Assembly: GCF_007741515.1 (NCBI RefSeq)
Contig: NZ_CP036263.1
Coordinates: 3,831,178 to 3,895,177 of the forward strand
Direction: 5' to 3'
DNA: 64,000 bases
Origin: Adhaeretor mobilis
GTDB lineage: Bacteria; Planctomycetota; Planctomycetia; Pirellulales; Lacipirellulaceae
The position numbers and the translations under genes were made by a program. Positions within the stretch are counted from its first letter, which is position 1; each line of letters starts with the position of its first letter. The notes beneath the pieces are model-generated. The model saw nothing but the letters and a program-made list of their open reading frames with translations. It searched no databases and was not told the DNA's origin. This document shows positions 44,660 to 52,383 of this stretch, piece by piece.

Positions 44660-46288
44660 CTACTGGAGGCGGGTTTTGCGGAATCCCATGGAAAGCAGCG
44701 CCAAGCAAAGCACAAGGGTACCTGGTTCAGGCACAGCAGTGATCGATGCGGGAATAAGCGTGCCATATTGTTGTTGCCACACCGCTAGGTCGGTTGCGTC
44801 GACAGTATCGTCGTGGTTGTAGTCGCCATCGGCTACCGACGGTGTGCCTGTTAAACCAAGGCCAAGCTGCCAGTCGAGGAAGTCGCTGCCATCGACGCTG
44901 CCATCGTCGTTCGCGTCGGCGTTGGGCTCGAGGGCGAGTGCCGCGAAAGACACATCATCAATATGAATTGCGCCGCCACCGTTACTTGGTTGATCGAAAA
45001 GAAAGACGAGTCGAGCTTCGACGGCGCCTTCAGGAGCAGTAGCGGCGAGGGTGTGTTCCAGCCACATGTCGTGATTAGTCGCCGTATCACCAATGGTGAT
45101 CGGTGCCGAGCTGGAGAGATATGCCGAAGTAGCGAACTCGCCTCCGAAAACGCTGTAGTAATCGAACTTCATAGTAACGACGTTGCCATTCTCAAGGGCA
45201 TCCGCTGAACGAACGTAGGCACTCGCAGTGGCGGAAAGACTATCACCGCCTTCGACAGAGATACCTTGCTGGGCACCGGAGAAGTTTTGCCCTCCGTTGA
45301 ACTGGCCAAATATCTTTAATGAGTGAGAGCCGTCGAGTACCGCTTCGCTCTGTGCGGACACGTTGGGAATCGAATTTCCGAACAGCGTCCAACCGTCAAG
45401 CGATCCGCCCGCGTCTTCAAAGCTACCGTTCACAAAAGGCGTTGGCGTGGTATCGCGTTCAAAAATTCGCACGTAATCAATCAACATCTCTTGCGGCCAA
45501 TTGCTACTGCCATTGGGTTGCGCTCCGCCTAGAAAATCTCCACCGACGGCTACATTCAGCACGGTTTCCATCGGGGCCGTTTGTTGACTCAGGAACCCGT
45601 TGGGGTAGTGAACATTAGCAGTTTGAGCATTGGTGATGGTGTGATAGTTCACATCATCCACGAAGAACTTCAACGCGCTGGCGTCCCACTCGACAGCATA
45701 AACGTGAAAATCGTTGTGGTAGTTGCCGGAGGCGGGGCCGCTGTAGGTTTCTTCAGCGAAGGTAAACTGGCGCCCGTTGAAGTTGGGCCCCCAATGATGC
45801 GCGCTGCTGACGAGATTGGGCTGGTTGCCCCGGTTTTCCAGGATGTCGATCTCGCCCTGCGTGGGCCAATTGTAGACATCAGTATCAGGTAGCAGCCAGA
45901 TCGCGGGCCAGGTGCCCAGCGTGCCCGGAAGTTTTGCGCGTACTTCCCAACGGCCGTAATGCTGAGTGTAGGTACTTTCCACTTTACCGGACGTGTATTG
46001 CTTGCCGCCATTGGGCGTATCATCAGCGGTCAGTACCAGGTTACCGCCACTGACGGTCGCGCGGTCTGGGCGGTATGCCTGCTGCTCGTTATTGAACGGC
46101 GTATTCCAGTAGATGCGATCCCACTTAGCGGCGTCGACAGAGGTACCATCGAACTCATCGCCCCAAGTTTGCGTCCAGCCGGGTGGGGCCGCGATAGCGA
46201 GAGTGGGTGCGGCGACTAGGAAATTGACAAGCACCAGCACCGCGTAGCGGTGGCGTCTCAGCTGGTTAGTCGATTGTACAGGGATCAT
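44660..46288 (-). CDS. Secreted glycoside hydrolase family 16 beta-glucanase (laminarinase type)
   Basis: A 542-residue exported enzyme. A signal peptide (AVLVLVNFLVAAPTLAIAA) precedes the GH16 catalytic domain, whose active site EIDILE gives Glu146 (nucleophile), Asp148 and Glu151 (acid/base); this ExDxxE form with an extra residue is the beta-bulge type of laminarinases and related enzymes. A second jelly-roll (VNGSFEDAGGSLDGWTLFGN, about 284-450) may bind glycan. Dockerin-like repeats (NDDGSVDGSDFLDWQLGLGL, then DYNHDDTVDATDLAVWQQQYG) and a PEP-CTERM tail (VPEPGTLVLCLALLSMGF) follow. AAGG eight bases before ATG 46288 supports the start. It would cut beta-1,3-glucan outside or at the cell surface. 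Confidence 0.9.
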   Translation of the reverse strand: MIPVQSTNQLRRHRYAVLVLVNFLVAAPTLAIAAPPGWTQTWGDEFDGTSVDAAKWDRIYWNTPFNNEQQAYRPDRATVSGGNLVLTADDTPNGGKQYTSGKVESTYTQHYGRWEVRAKLPGTLGTWPAIWLLPDTDVYNWPTQGEIDILENRGNQPNLVSSAHHWGPNFNGRQFTFAEETYSGPASGNYHNDFHVYAVEWDASALKFFVDDVNYHTITNAQTANVHYPNGFLSQQTAPMETVLNVAVGGDFLGGAQPNGSSNWPQEMLIDYVRIFERDTTPTPFVNGSFEDAGGSLDGWTLFGNSIPNVSAQSEAVLDGSHSLKIFGQFNGGQNFSGAQQGISVEGGDSLSATASAYVRSADALENGNVVTMKFDYYSVFGGEFATSAYLSSSAPITIGDTATNHDMWLEHTLAATAPEGAVEARLVFLFDQPSNGGGAIHIDDVSFAALALEPNADANDDGSVDGSDFLDWQLGLGLTGTPSVADGDYNHDDTVDATDLAVWQQQYGTLIPASITAVPEPGTLVLCLALLSMGFRKTRLQ

Positions 46289-46391
46289 CTTTGCCTTCTC
46301 TTTCCAATGCCTGAGCAGGCCCGTTCCGACGAGGCGCCATCCTCACTGAGAAATGCCTTAAGCTCAACATGTCTTCGTATCAATTGTACGC

Positions 46392-46847
46392 TCAGCGACG
46401 ACCTCGGGATTTACCTTTTGGCTCATCGCCACCGGACTCCAAGGCAATATCGTAGGTATTTTCGCCCGACTGAATGTCTACAGACAACCCAGAGGTCTTA
46501 CCACTGCCATAACGGTTGGGAATGAGCAGCTTGCCTGGCATGGGAGGACCACCATTAGGGTCGGGCTTGCCGGGGCCATAGGCGCGTACGGAAACACCGT
46601 ATTGGCCTGGGACCATACCTGACTCGCCCGTGGTGATTACCTCGTAGGTTCCGTCTGGCTTGATCGAGGCGGAAGCAATCTTGCCCTCACCCGTAGGTGC
46701 GAGATTGACGCGACCTACATTGAGTGGTTGACCATCTAGTGTGACCGTGCCGCTGAGGGTTGCTTCGTAGCCGCCGCAACCGACAGTGAACAGCGTAGCC
46801 ATTAGCGCCAAGGCTAGGCCGTCGCTCTGTTTTCTTTGAAAACTCAT
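46392..46847 (-). CDS. Small lipoprotein with carboxypeptidase-regulatory-like domain
   Basis: A 151-residue protein with a lipoprotein signal: ALALMATLFTVGC, where the Cys would be acylated. The rest is a beta sandwich seen in planctomycete proteins: GTVTLDGQPLNVGRVNLAPTG and SIKPDGTYEVITTGESG, then a disordered basic tail (KGKSRGRR). Similar proteins very often sit beside DUF1559 pseudopilin genes, as here. ATG 46847 is used; the open frame begins at 46919. The role is unknown, perhaps envelope structure or polysaccharide handling. Confidence 0.8.
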   Translation of the reverse strand: MSFQRKQSDGLALALMATLFTVGCGGYEATLSGTVTLDGQPLNVGRVNLAPTGEGKIASASIKPDGTYEVITTGESGMVPGQYGVSVRAYGPGKPDPNGGPPMPGKLLIPNRYGSGKTSGLSVDIQSGENTYDIALESGGDEPKGKSRGRR

Positions 46848-46927
46848 TGTTTGAATTTCGTGGATAGATGAGTTGAGAGGGGATAAGTGACCATCACATG
46901 ACGATAAGCGTACCCCCAAATGACGCG

Positions 46928-47977
46928 TTATTCGTTGCTGACCACCTCAGCTCCGTTGCGCGTTGAGAATGCGCGATAAGTCTCGTGGTCGACCGAGTCG
47001 GATACGAATTGTACCGAAGAATCGACCATTGCCATATGGGCTCCCCCCGGATGGAGACTGCGGAAGCCGCGAACTTCTGGCCAAATTTGGGTCGATTTTA
47101 GTGATTCAACACTGGTATCGAAAGGAAAAAAGTTTAAGGGCTCGCCGCAAGTGGCCCAGTCACCATCGGAGAAAAAGGCAACACTGTGAAAGTCGATAGA
47201 AGCCACTGCTTCGCCTACGACATAAGTGTTGCTCGTTCCATCGGGTACATCTTTCATCTTGAACGGATTAAAATAGGTATTCCGCCACATAAGTCCGTTG
47301 CAGCCTGTCTTGTCATGGCAGTCAGGCGTGCTGCCGATATCGGGTTTAAGATCAAGTATAGAAGTATCACCAATAACACCTTTGTAACTTGTGAGTGCGA
47401 CCTCGATACTGGGAAACCAAAATTGATCTGTGGAGAGTTCGCTCGAGGAGACATCAGAAGGGCAGGAAAACATTGGCAAGACGGTGGCCATGCCCTCTCG
47501 AACTGCGGAGTTACTGGATCTCATCCCCTTTTTCCCACTGAAGTTACCTTCGAAGGCACCACCATTTTTGAACTGGTCGTAGAGTCCTTGTTGCTCCATG
47601 TAGGGCAGCACTTCCACTATCCAACCGCGGCCTGTTCTACCAGTCTTGTCGAGTTTATTGCAATTCCCAGGCCCCACATATTCCACAGTGGGAGGGTTCG
47701 CGTCGTAATCCACAAAGAGGTCGCCTTCGCAGTCCAAATCGTAAGGTGTACTGATAGGAAAAGTCTGCTTTGCGGATACGTGATTCTGGATTGCGAGCGA
47801 GATGTTTTTCACGTTGTTTGCACAGCTGATTCGTCGTGCCGCTTCGCGTGCTGCTTGAACGGCTGGCAGGAGTAAGCCGACAAGCACACCAATGATGGCA
47901 ATAACGACTAGCAGTTCCACCAGTGTAAAGCCACTGCGATTTTGCGAACTTGCGGGAGAGTAGTGACGCTTCGACAT
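46928..47977 (-). CDS. DUF1559 pseudopilin-like protein
   Basis: A 349-residue protein with a type IV pilin-like N-terminus (SGFTLVELLVVIAIIGVLVG) that would be cleaved after Gly and methylated by prepilin peptidase. A long helix (LLLPAVQAAREAARRISCANN) leads to the DUF1559 globular domain, ending with the family motif GFRSLHPGGAHMAMVDSSVQFVSD. The family is hugely expanded in Planctomycetes; proteins of this kind have been linked to pilus-like fibres and uptake of large polysaccharides, but the role is not proven. ATG 47977 gives MSKRHYS; the frame is open to 48103. It is paired with the small lipoprotein downstream and sits inside the glucan locus. Confidence 0.87.
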   Translation of the reverse strand: MSKRHYSPASSQNRSGFTLVELLVVIAIIGVLVGLLLPAVQAAREAARRISCANNVKNISLAIQNHVSAKQTFPISTPYDLDCEGDLFVDYDANPPTVEYVGPGNCNKLDKTGRTGRGWIVEVLPYMEQQGLYDQFKNGGAFEGNFSGKKGMRSSNSAVREGMATVLPMFSCPSDVSSSELSTDQFWFPSIEVALTSYKGVIGDTSILDLKPDIGSTPDCHDKTGCNGLMWRNTYFNPFKMKDVPDGTSNTYVVGEAVASIDFHSVAFFSDGDWATCGEPLNFFPFDTSVESLKSTQIWPEVRGFRSLHPGGAHMAMVDSSVQFVSDSVDHETYRAFSTRNGAEVVSNE

Positions 47978-48122
47978 GACTGGGGGCTCCGTCGTATAGA
48001 CTGGGTGAAAAGTGTTTCGTGTATCGAATGTTTTAAGATAACAAATATCGGCCAATTCATTAAAAAAGACCGAAGCAGTGCGGCTACTGAAGGGGCCAGA
48101 CACTGCTCGGTCTATCTAGTCT

Positions 48123-49757
48123 CTATCGAACGCGTCGGCGAGTTCCACCAAGGCAAACCATGCCTAATAATACTAATGCTGCCGAGGCAGGCTCAGGCAC
48201 TCCAGCAATCGATGCAGTAGCTTGAGGTACCGGACCGTACTGTGCTTGCCAAACTGCTAGGTCAAGTCCATTGATCGTGCCATTGCCGTCGGCATCACCA
48301 TCAGCTAACGCCCCAGTGGAGCCTTCATTTTCCTGCCAAGTCAGGAAGTCTTCACCATTGACAATCAAGTCACCATTGAAGTCGGCATTAGCAGAGCTCG
48401 CGTCGCCCATGTTGAGGTTATCCAAGAAAACTCCGGTAGGATCAAAATTACTCGCGGTGCTTTCGATTCCGAATTGGAACACGTCCCCAACCATATCCGA
48501 CGTAATGGCAAAGTTGAGGGTGTGGTTAGTCCAGGTCGCGTCATTCAAACCGGCAATCCCTGTGAGAATGTCTACGTCCGTCCTGCCGGTTTCTGAAAAA
48601 TCGTTCGGATCGAGTGTTTTGATGAACATCTCGGCCGTCGCGCTGCCCGACGCGCCCAGCGCGTTTGCGGCTTGGTCGCCGCCAGGGAGCTTGATATCGA
48701 ACGAGAACTCGATAGCCCTGCCAACGTCATCCGAACCAACTTCGTACTCTTGAAAGAGATTCGTCTGGACCATATCCGTGCCGTTGCCGTGACCTTGCTG
48801 CGTTGGTTCCGCCAAATCGCAGCAGCCGTAATCGCTGAACGCATTCAGGTACTGGTCTGTCGCGCCACCAGCACCCTGGCCTGCGACAACTTGCGAGAAA
48901 CCTGCCGGGGGGTCTTCATTGGGAGCGGGGTTGGTGCCGTAGCCAAACTTGTAGTTATCACTACCGTCGAACACGTTAACAAAGGTAGACCAGCCGTGCT
49001 TGCCGTCTGATCCCGGTTGGATATCACCCTCCGAGCCACTGGCCAAGGCAGTCGGGTCGGTCCCCGCGAGGCCCACCGATTCGAAATTCTGCGAGTAGGA
49101 CCCGAAGCTCGGTGTCGGAGGAGCTGCAACGGCATCAATCGATATAGAGCCGAACGGGGCAACATCTGTCGACCAGACATTCTCACCAACTGTTTCAAAA
49201 CCATACTGCACATGGTTGCCCGGGATGTCGTCTATTTCCAAACTAATGGTAAATGCTCCCGCTGTGGTTAGCTCCATGGTCGACGAAAACAAGAGATTGA
49301 ACGCGCCATCGAATTCTTTAATGAATGCGGTAGTGGTGTGCGCGCTCGTGAAGGAATGGGCGTTCACGTTGCCTGAAAAAATTACGTTCTCACCAAGGAG
49401 CGAGTCATCCTGGATATACATCGAGGCTGCCATGTTCTTGTTGCCCCGTTGACCTGGTCCGCCGGGGTTCGAAGGGTCTGGAGCCGTGCCTGTGGTATTT
49501 TGGTACCAGAACTCATTGGGGTCATTGATCACATTGGGGGAGAGTCGCAAGTCATCCCCTGTGAATTCTGCGACGAGATCGGGCACTCCCCAAGCATCAC
49601 CGAACACATACCCACCACCATTTTCAGGCAGCTCGAAGACGTTCATGAAGCCGAGCCATGGATCGCTGGCATCCACTCCGACGTTTACCTGGGCGGACGC
49701 TTGTGATGCAAAGCTTGTAACTAAGCAAAGAAGTGCGGTTGATAGTAGGCGTTTCAT
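48123..49757 (-). CDS. PEP-CTERM/dockerin protein with a repeated PEP-locus domain (paralogue A)
   Basis: A 544-residue exported protein. The signal (LLSTALLCLVTSFASQASA) is followed by a domain of about 190 residues beginning DPWLGFMNVFELPENGGGYVF and including WGVPDLVAEF, NEFWYQNTTG, NPGGPGQRGNK and VGENVWSTDVAPFGSI. The same domain makes up most of the protein encoded at 49968-50690. A second jelly-roll-like part (about 220-450) follows, then a dockerin-like segment (ADFNGDLIVNGEDFLTWQ) and the PEP-CTERM tail VPEPASAALVLLGMVCLGG. The function is unknown; location in the beta-glucan locus makes glycan binding or surface display likely. Confidence 0.8.
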   Translation of the reverse strand: MKRLLSTALLCLVTSFASQASAQVNVGVDASDPWLGFMNVFELPENGGGYVFGDAWGVPDLVAEFTGDDLRLSPNVINDPNEFWYQNTTGTAPDPSNPGGPGQRGNKNMAASMYIQDDSLLGENVIFSGNVNAHSFTSAHTTTAFIKEFDGAFNLLFSSTMELTTAGAFTISLEIDDIPGNHVQYGFETVGENVWSTDVAPFGSISIDAVAAPPTPSFGSYSQNFESVGLAGTDPTALASGSEGDIQPGSDGKHGWSTFVNVFDGSDNYKFGYGTNPAPNEDPPAGFSQVVAGQGAGGATDQYLNAFSDYGCCDLAEPTQQGHGNGTDMVQTNLFQEYEVGSDDVGRAIEFSFDIKLPGGDQAANALGASGSATAEMFIKTLDPNDFSETGRTDVDILTGIAGLNDATWTNHTLNFAITSDMVGDVFQFGIESTASNFDPTGVFLDNLNMGDASSANADFNGDLIVNGEDFLTWQENEGSTGALADGDADGNGTINGLDLAVWQAQYGPVPQATASIAGVPEPASAALVLLGMVCLGGTRRRVR

Positions 49758-49917
49758 GATAAGTTACCTGTCAATATAAGAGTTGAACAATCTGTCTTTT
49801 GCAGACTGGATACGAAATGATTTTGTTCTGCTGTTCCTTGTTAAAAATTAGTCGTCCTCAAACTCGTTCGTGCTGCTAGCTAAGCCAATCTCCAAGAGCA
49901 AAGCTTGAGCAGCCACC

Positions 49918-49941
49918 GCCCGCCCAGTTCGCTGGGCGGGC
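49918..49941. repeat. 10-bp GC-rich hairpin with UUCG loop between the two PEP-CTERM paralogues
   Basis: GCCCGCCCAG (49918-49927) and CTGGGCGGGC (49932-49941) form a perfect stem closed by TTCG on the plus strand. It lies about 27 bases past the stop of the minus-strand gene at 49968. No U-run follows on that strand (GGTGGCTGCTC), so it may be an RNA stability or processing hairpin rather than a classic terminator. Confidence 0.75.
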
Positions 49942-49967
49942 AGCAACCGATTCTTCTTTCTTTAAAT

Positions 49968-50690
49968 CTACTTACGACGACGTGTCACAGCCAAACCGAC
50001 CATGCCGAGCCCGAACAGAGCAAGCGAAGTTGGCTCAGGTACGGTGCCGAGAACAATGGATCCGAAAGGAGCTGTGTCGGTCACCCAAACGTTTTCGCCG
50101 ACCGTCCGGAAACCGTATTGGACGTGACGTGCTGGATCGTTAATCGTAGGCAAGCTAATGCTAAATGGCCCAGCGGTGGTGAGCGGCACAAACAGATCGA
50201 CGCTACTGGAGTAGTCAGGAGCAAAGTCGCGAATGAAAACGTCCGTCACGTGAGCGCTAGTGAAAGTGTGGGAGAGCACGTTTCCGGTAAAGGTTACGAC
50301 TTCGCCATTGAGCGTGCCAGTATCTTCGATGTAAAGGCTGGCGGTCATTTGCTTATTGCCTTTTTGACCAGGGCCACCTGGGTTCGCTGGATCAGCAGCC
50401 ATACCGGTTGTGTTTTGGTACCAGTATTCGTTCGGATCACCAATGGTATTGGGGCTGAGCGTTAATGTTGCATTTGGATCATCGAAGGTGGCCACTAGAT
50501 CGGGGACACCCCAACCACCTTCAAATTGATACGCGCCATCACCGTCTGGGGCAGGTAAGTTGGTAACAAGCATGTAACCAAGCCACGGGTCGGTTTCAGA
50601 ACCAACGGTGACAGTAACGGCCTGGGCCTGGGCTGCTGAAAAGGCCAGCATGGCCACTAGTGCACAAGTGAGAATTCTAAATCGCTTCAT
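49968..50690 (-). CDS. PEP-CTERM protein, single copy of the shared domain (paralogue B)
   Basis: A 240-residue exported protein. The signal (RFRILTCALVAMLAFSAAQAQA) precedes the shared domain (DPWLGYMLVTNLPAPDGDGAYQF, WGVPDLVATFDDPNA, NEYWYQNTTG, NPGGPGQKGNK, VGENVWVTDTAPFGSI), then the PEP-CTERM tail VPEPTSLALFGLGMVGLAV and RRRK. It lacks the extra jelly-roll and dockerin of paralogue A. GGAG about ten bases before ATG 50690 supports the start. Upstream is a TTGACA-N16-TAAAAT promoter and a LacI-type palindrome, so it is likely controlled by the LacI regulator in the locus. Function unknown. Confidence 0.83.
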   Translation of the reverse strand: MKRFRILTCALVAMLAFSAAQAQAVTVTVGSETDPWLGYMLVTNLPAPDGDGAYQFEGGWGVPDLVATFDDPNATLTLSPNTIGDPNEYWYQNTTGMAADPANPGGPGQKGNKQMTASLYIEDTGTLNGEVVTFTGNVLSHTFTSAHVTDVFIRDFAPDYSSSVDLFVPLTTAGPFSISLPTINDPARHVQYGFRTVGENVWVTDTAPFGSIVLGTVPEPTSLALFGLGMVGLAVTRRRK

Positions 50691-50881
50691 GAGCTTTCTC
50701 CCTCTCATTCAAGGAAATGCCGGGCAGGTAACTGAACGTTGCCCAAGATCGGAAAAGTTGCAGGTTGCTAAAAGCGGGACCTGCCGAGTGACAAGACTTC
50801 AAACATCGTAATCCACCCCAAGATCTGAGCGTGCTTGCCTTCACGCCAGGTCCGCTGCCACGCGGGAGGTGATTTCGTGTT

Positions 50882-50898
50882 ACTGAAACTGTTTCAGT
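50882..50898. promoter_or_regulatory. Candidate LacI-family operator
   Basis: ACTGAAACTGTTTCAGT is a perfect 17-bp palindrome around one central T, the size and style of LacI-family operators. It lies about 190 bases upstream of the PEP-CTERM gene at 49968-50690 and about 45-60 bases downstream of the predicted transcription start. A similar site, TGAAAATGTTTCC, overlaps the lacI promoter region at 52231-52243 (11 of 13 bases shared with the core TGAAACTGTTTCA). Confidence 0.6.
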
Positions 50899-50948
50899 CC
50901 ATTGAGAAAAGCGTCGGCACCTAAATGGTACTGTTTCCGTATCGTTTC

Positions 50949-50976
50949 ATTTTAACGGTCGTTGTATCGCTGTCAA
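50949..50976 (-). promoter_or_regulatory. Sigma-70-like promoter of PEP-CTERM paralogue B
   Basis: Read on the minus strand, TTGACA (50976-50971) and TAAAAT (50954-50949) are separated by 16 bases, a near-consensus pair. GAAAC half-sites follow directly after the -10 element (50948-50944 and 50935-50931), and the palindrome at 50882-50898 lies within the resulting leader of about 250 bases. Confidence 0.65.
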
Positions 50977-51153
50977 TCAAAAAATATCTATCTTTTTGGA
51001 GATTCTTCAACTCGCACGAAAAGATGTACTATGCGAGTCCAACCCACTAATTCCATCCTGTGGGCACTCTGCAAAGGAGTCAAGAAAAAAACCCAGAATT
51101 GCGTGATGCAGTAACTAAGCTCAGGCCGATTCTACGGACTTTTCATCGTCAAA
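50977..51153. other. Short intergenic region downstream of the lacI gene
   Basis: No gene supported. It separates the lacI stop from the promoter of PEP-CTERM paralogue B and includes AT-rich sequence (AAAAAATATCTATC) that could serve as an UP-like element for the promoter. Confidence 0.35.
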
Positions 51154-52206
51154 TCAGGGGCCAACCGCTTCCAGGCGTGTCCCGTCGGGCAGAATGCCCA
51201 CGGATTTTACAGGTGGCGGGCCGGTGGAATTGTTGATCTCGAACCAGCTCGATGAGATACGGTGCTGGCAGCGTTCCCCATTGCCTGCCTCGATAGCGCG
51301 GGCCAACTCTATAAATGCTTCGTGGCCTAGCTGGCGAGCATCTTGGCAAACGGCGGTCATTTTCGGGAAAACGAAGTTTCGAGAGTCGTTGTCGTCGAAC
51401 CCCACAACTGAAAGGTCGCGGGGAATGTCCATTCCCAAGTTTCTCGCCTCGTTGATCAGACCCATCGCAATCGGAGGGTCGGTGACGTAGATGGCTGTGG
51501 GAGGCTTGGGGACGCTCATCACGTTCCTGAGCAACTGCGCTCCGTTCACCCGGCGCGCGGGTACGCGATACACAATACTGCGGTCGATCCCGATGCCAGC
51601 TCCGTCCAGGGCCTCGCAGTAAGCAGCGTAGCGGTCGACGTGATCGCCGTCTTCATGTTCATTGGCGGCAAATGCAATCCGCTGGTGCCCAAGCGTGATG
51701 AGGTGCTCGATCGCCTGCCGACTGGTGGTTTTGGAGTCCGCATAGGCAAACGCAAGGGTAGGGTGCTCAAAATGGTCGCCGATACCCATAGCGGGAAACT
51801 TCTCGTCAGCAATCGTTCTGCATATCTGACGCCCCTCGACCGTCGAACGCAGAATGGCTCCACGAACCCCTTTGCGAAGGAAGAATTGGGTATATGACTC
51901 GTCAGGCCGCTTGTCCCGTGAAGGATTGAGGATGACCAAGTCGAGATCCGTGAGGTCCATCGCCTGAACCATCCCCTCAAGGAGGGCTGCATCGTAGGGA
52001 GACCCCAATGAGGAGGGCCCCGAATAGACCAGTGCAATGAATGAAGTCGTTCTGCGCCCTACATTGGGCACATACCCGCAGGAATTCACAGATTCTAGCA
52101 CTTTCGCTCGAACCTCATCCGTGACTGCAGGACTGTTATTGATCACGCGTGAGACCGTGGCAATCGAGACACCAGCATGCTTTGCAACTTGTCTAATCGT
52201 AGCCAC
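51154..52206 (-). CDS. LacI-family transcriptional regulator
   Basis: A 350-residue repressor-type protein. The N-terminal HTH is ATIRQVAKHAGVSIATVSRVINNSPAVTDEVRAKVLE, nearly textbook for the family, followed by a periplasmic-binding-protein-like sensor domain (GHQRIAFAANEHED, PTAIYVTDPPIAMGLINEARNLG, DIPRDLSVVGFDDND). The start is GTG at 52206 with AGGA about ten bases upstream. It is divergent from the GPH symporter gene. The likely ligand is a glucan-derived sugar such as laminaribiose, by context only. Candidate operators at 52231 and 50882 suggest autoregulation and control of the PEP-CTERM gene. Confidence 0.88.
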   Translation of the reverse strand: MATIRQVAKHAGVSIATVSRVINNSPAVTDEVRAKVLESVNSCGYVPNVGRRTTSFIALVYSGPSSLGSPYDAALLEGMVQAMDLTDLDLVILNPSRDKRPDESYTQFFLRKGVRGAILRSTVEGRQICRTIADEKFPAMGIGDHFEHPTLAFAYADSKTTSRQAIEHLITLGHQRIAFAANEHEDGDHVDRYAAYCEALDGAGIGIDRSIVYRVPARRVNGAQLLRNVMSVPKPPTAIYVTDPPIAMGLINEARNLGMDIPRDLSVVGFDDNDSRNFVFPKMTAVCQDARQLGHEAFIELARAIEAGNGERCQHRISSSWFEINNSTGPPPVKSVGILPDGTRLEAVGP

Positions 52207-52230
52207 GAAGTTATGATCCTGTAACGTTTA

Positions 52231-52243
52231 TGAAAATGTTTCC
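52231..52243. promoter_or_regulatory. Candidate LacI operator at the lacI/symporter divergent region
   Basis: TGAAAATGTTTCC matches the core of the palindrome at 50882-50898 at 11 of 13 positions. It lies just downstream of the lacI -10 element and about 140 bases upstream of the symporter ATG, so one repressor site could affect both genes. An 8-bp inverted repeat, GTTATGAT (52210-52217) and ATCATAAC (52251-52258), brackets it. Confidence 0.5.
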
Positions 52244-52250
52244 CAGCTGT

Positions 52251-52278
52251 ATCATAACCTGCTAGGAACGGCTGTCAA
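52251..52278 (-). promoter_or_regulatory. Sigma-70-like promoter of lacI
   Basis: On the minus strand TTGACA (52278-52273) and TATGAT (52256-52251) are separated by 16 bases, the same layout as the promoter at 50949-50976. The start of transcription would fall next to the operator-like site at 52231-52243. Confidence 0.65.
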
Positions 52279-52383
52279 ATCCTTTCTCAGGGCGACTTCC
52301 AACGCTCCTCGGCCAAGTAGTACCTGGCTAGGCGGCTGATACCTGGCTTTTCCACCTGACTCTCTTCTACCCACCGCTGAAAA

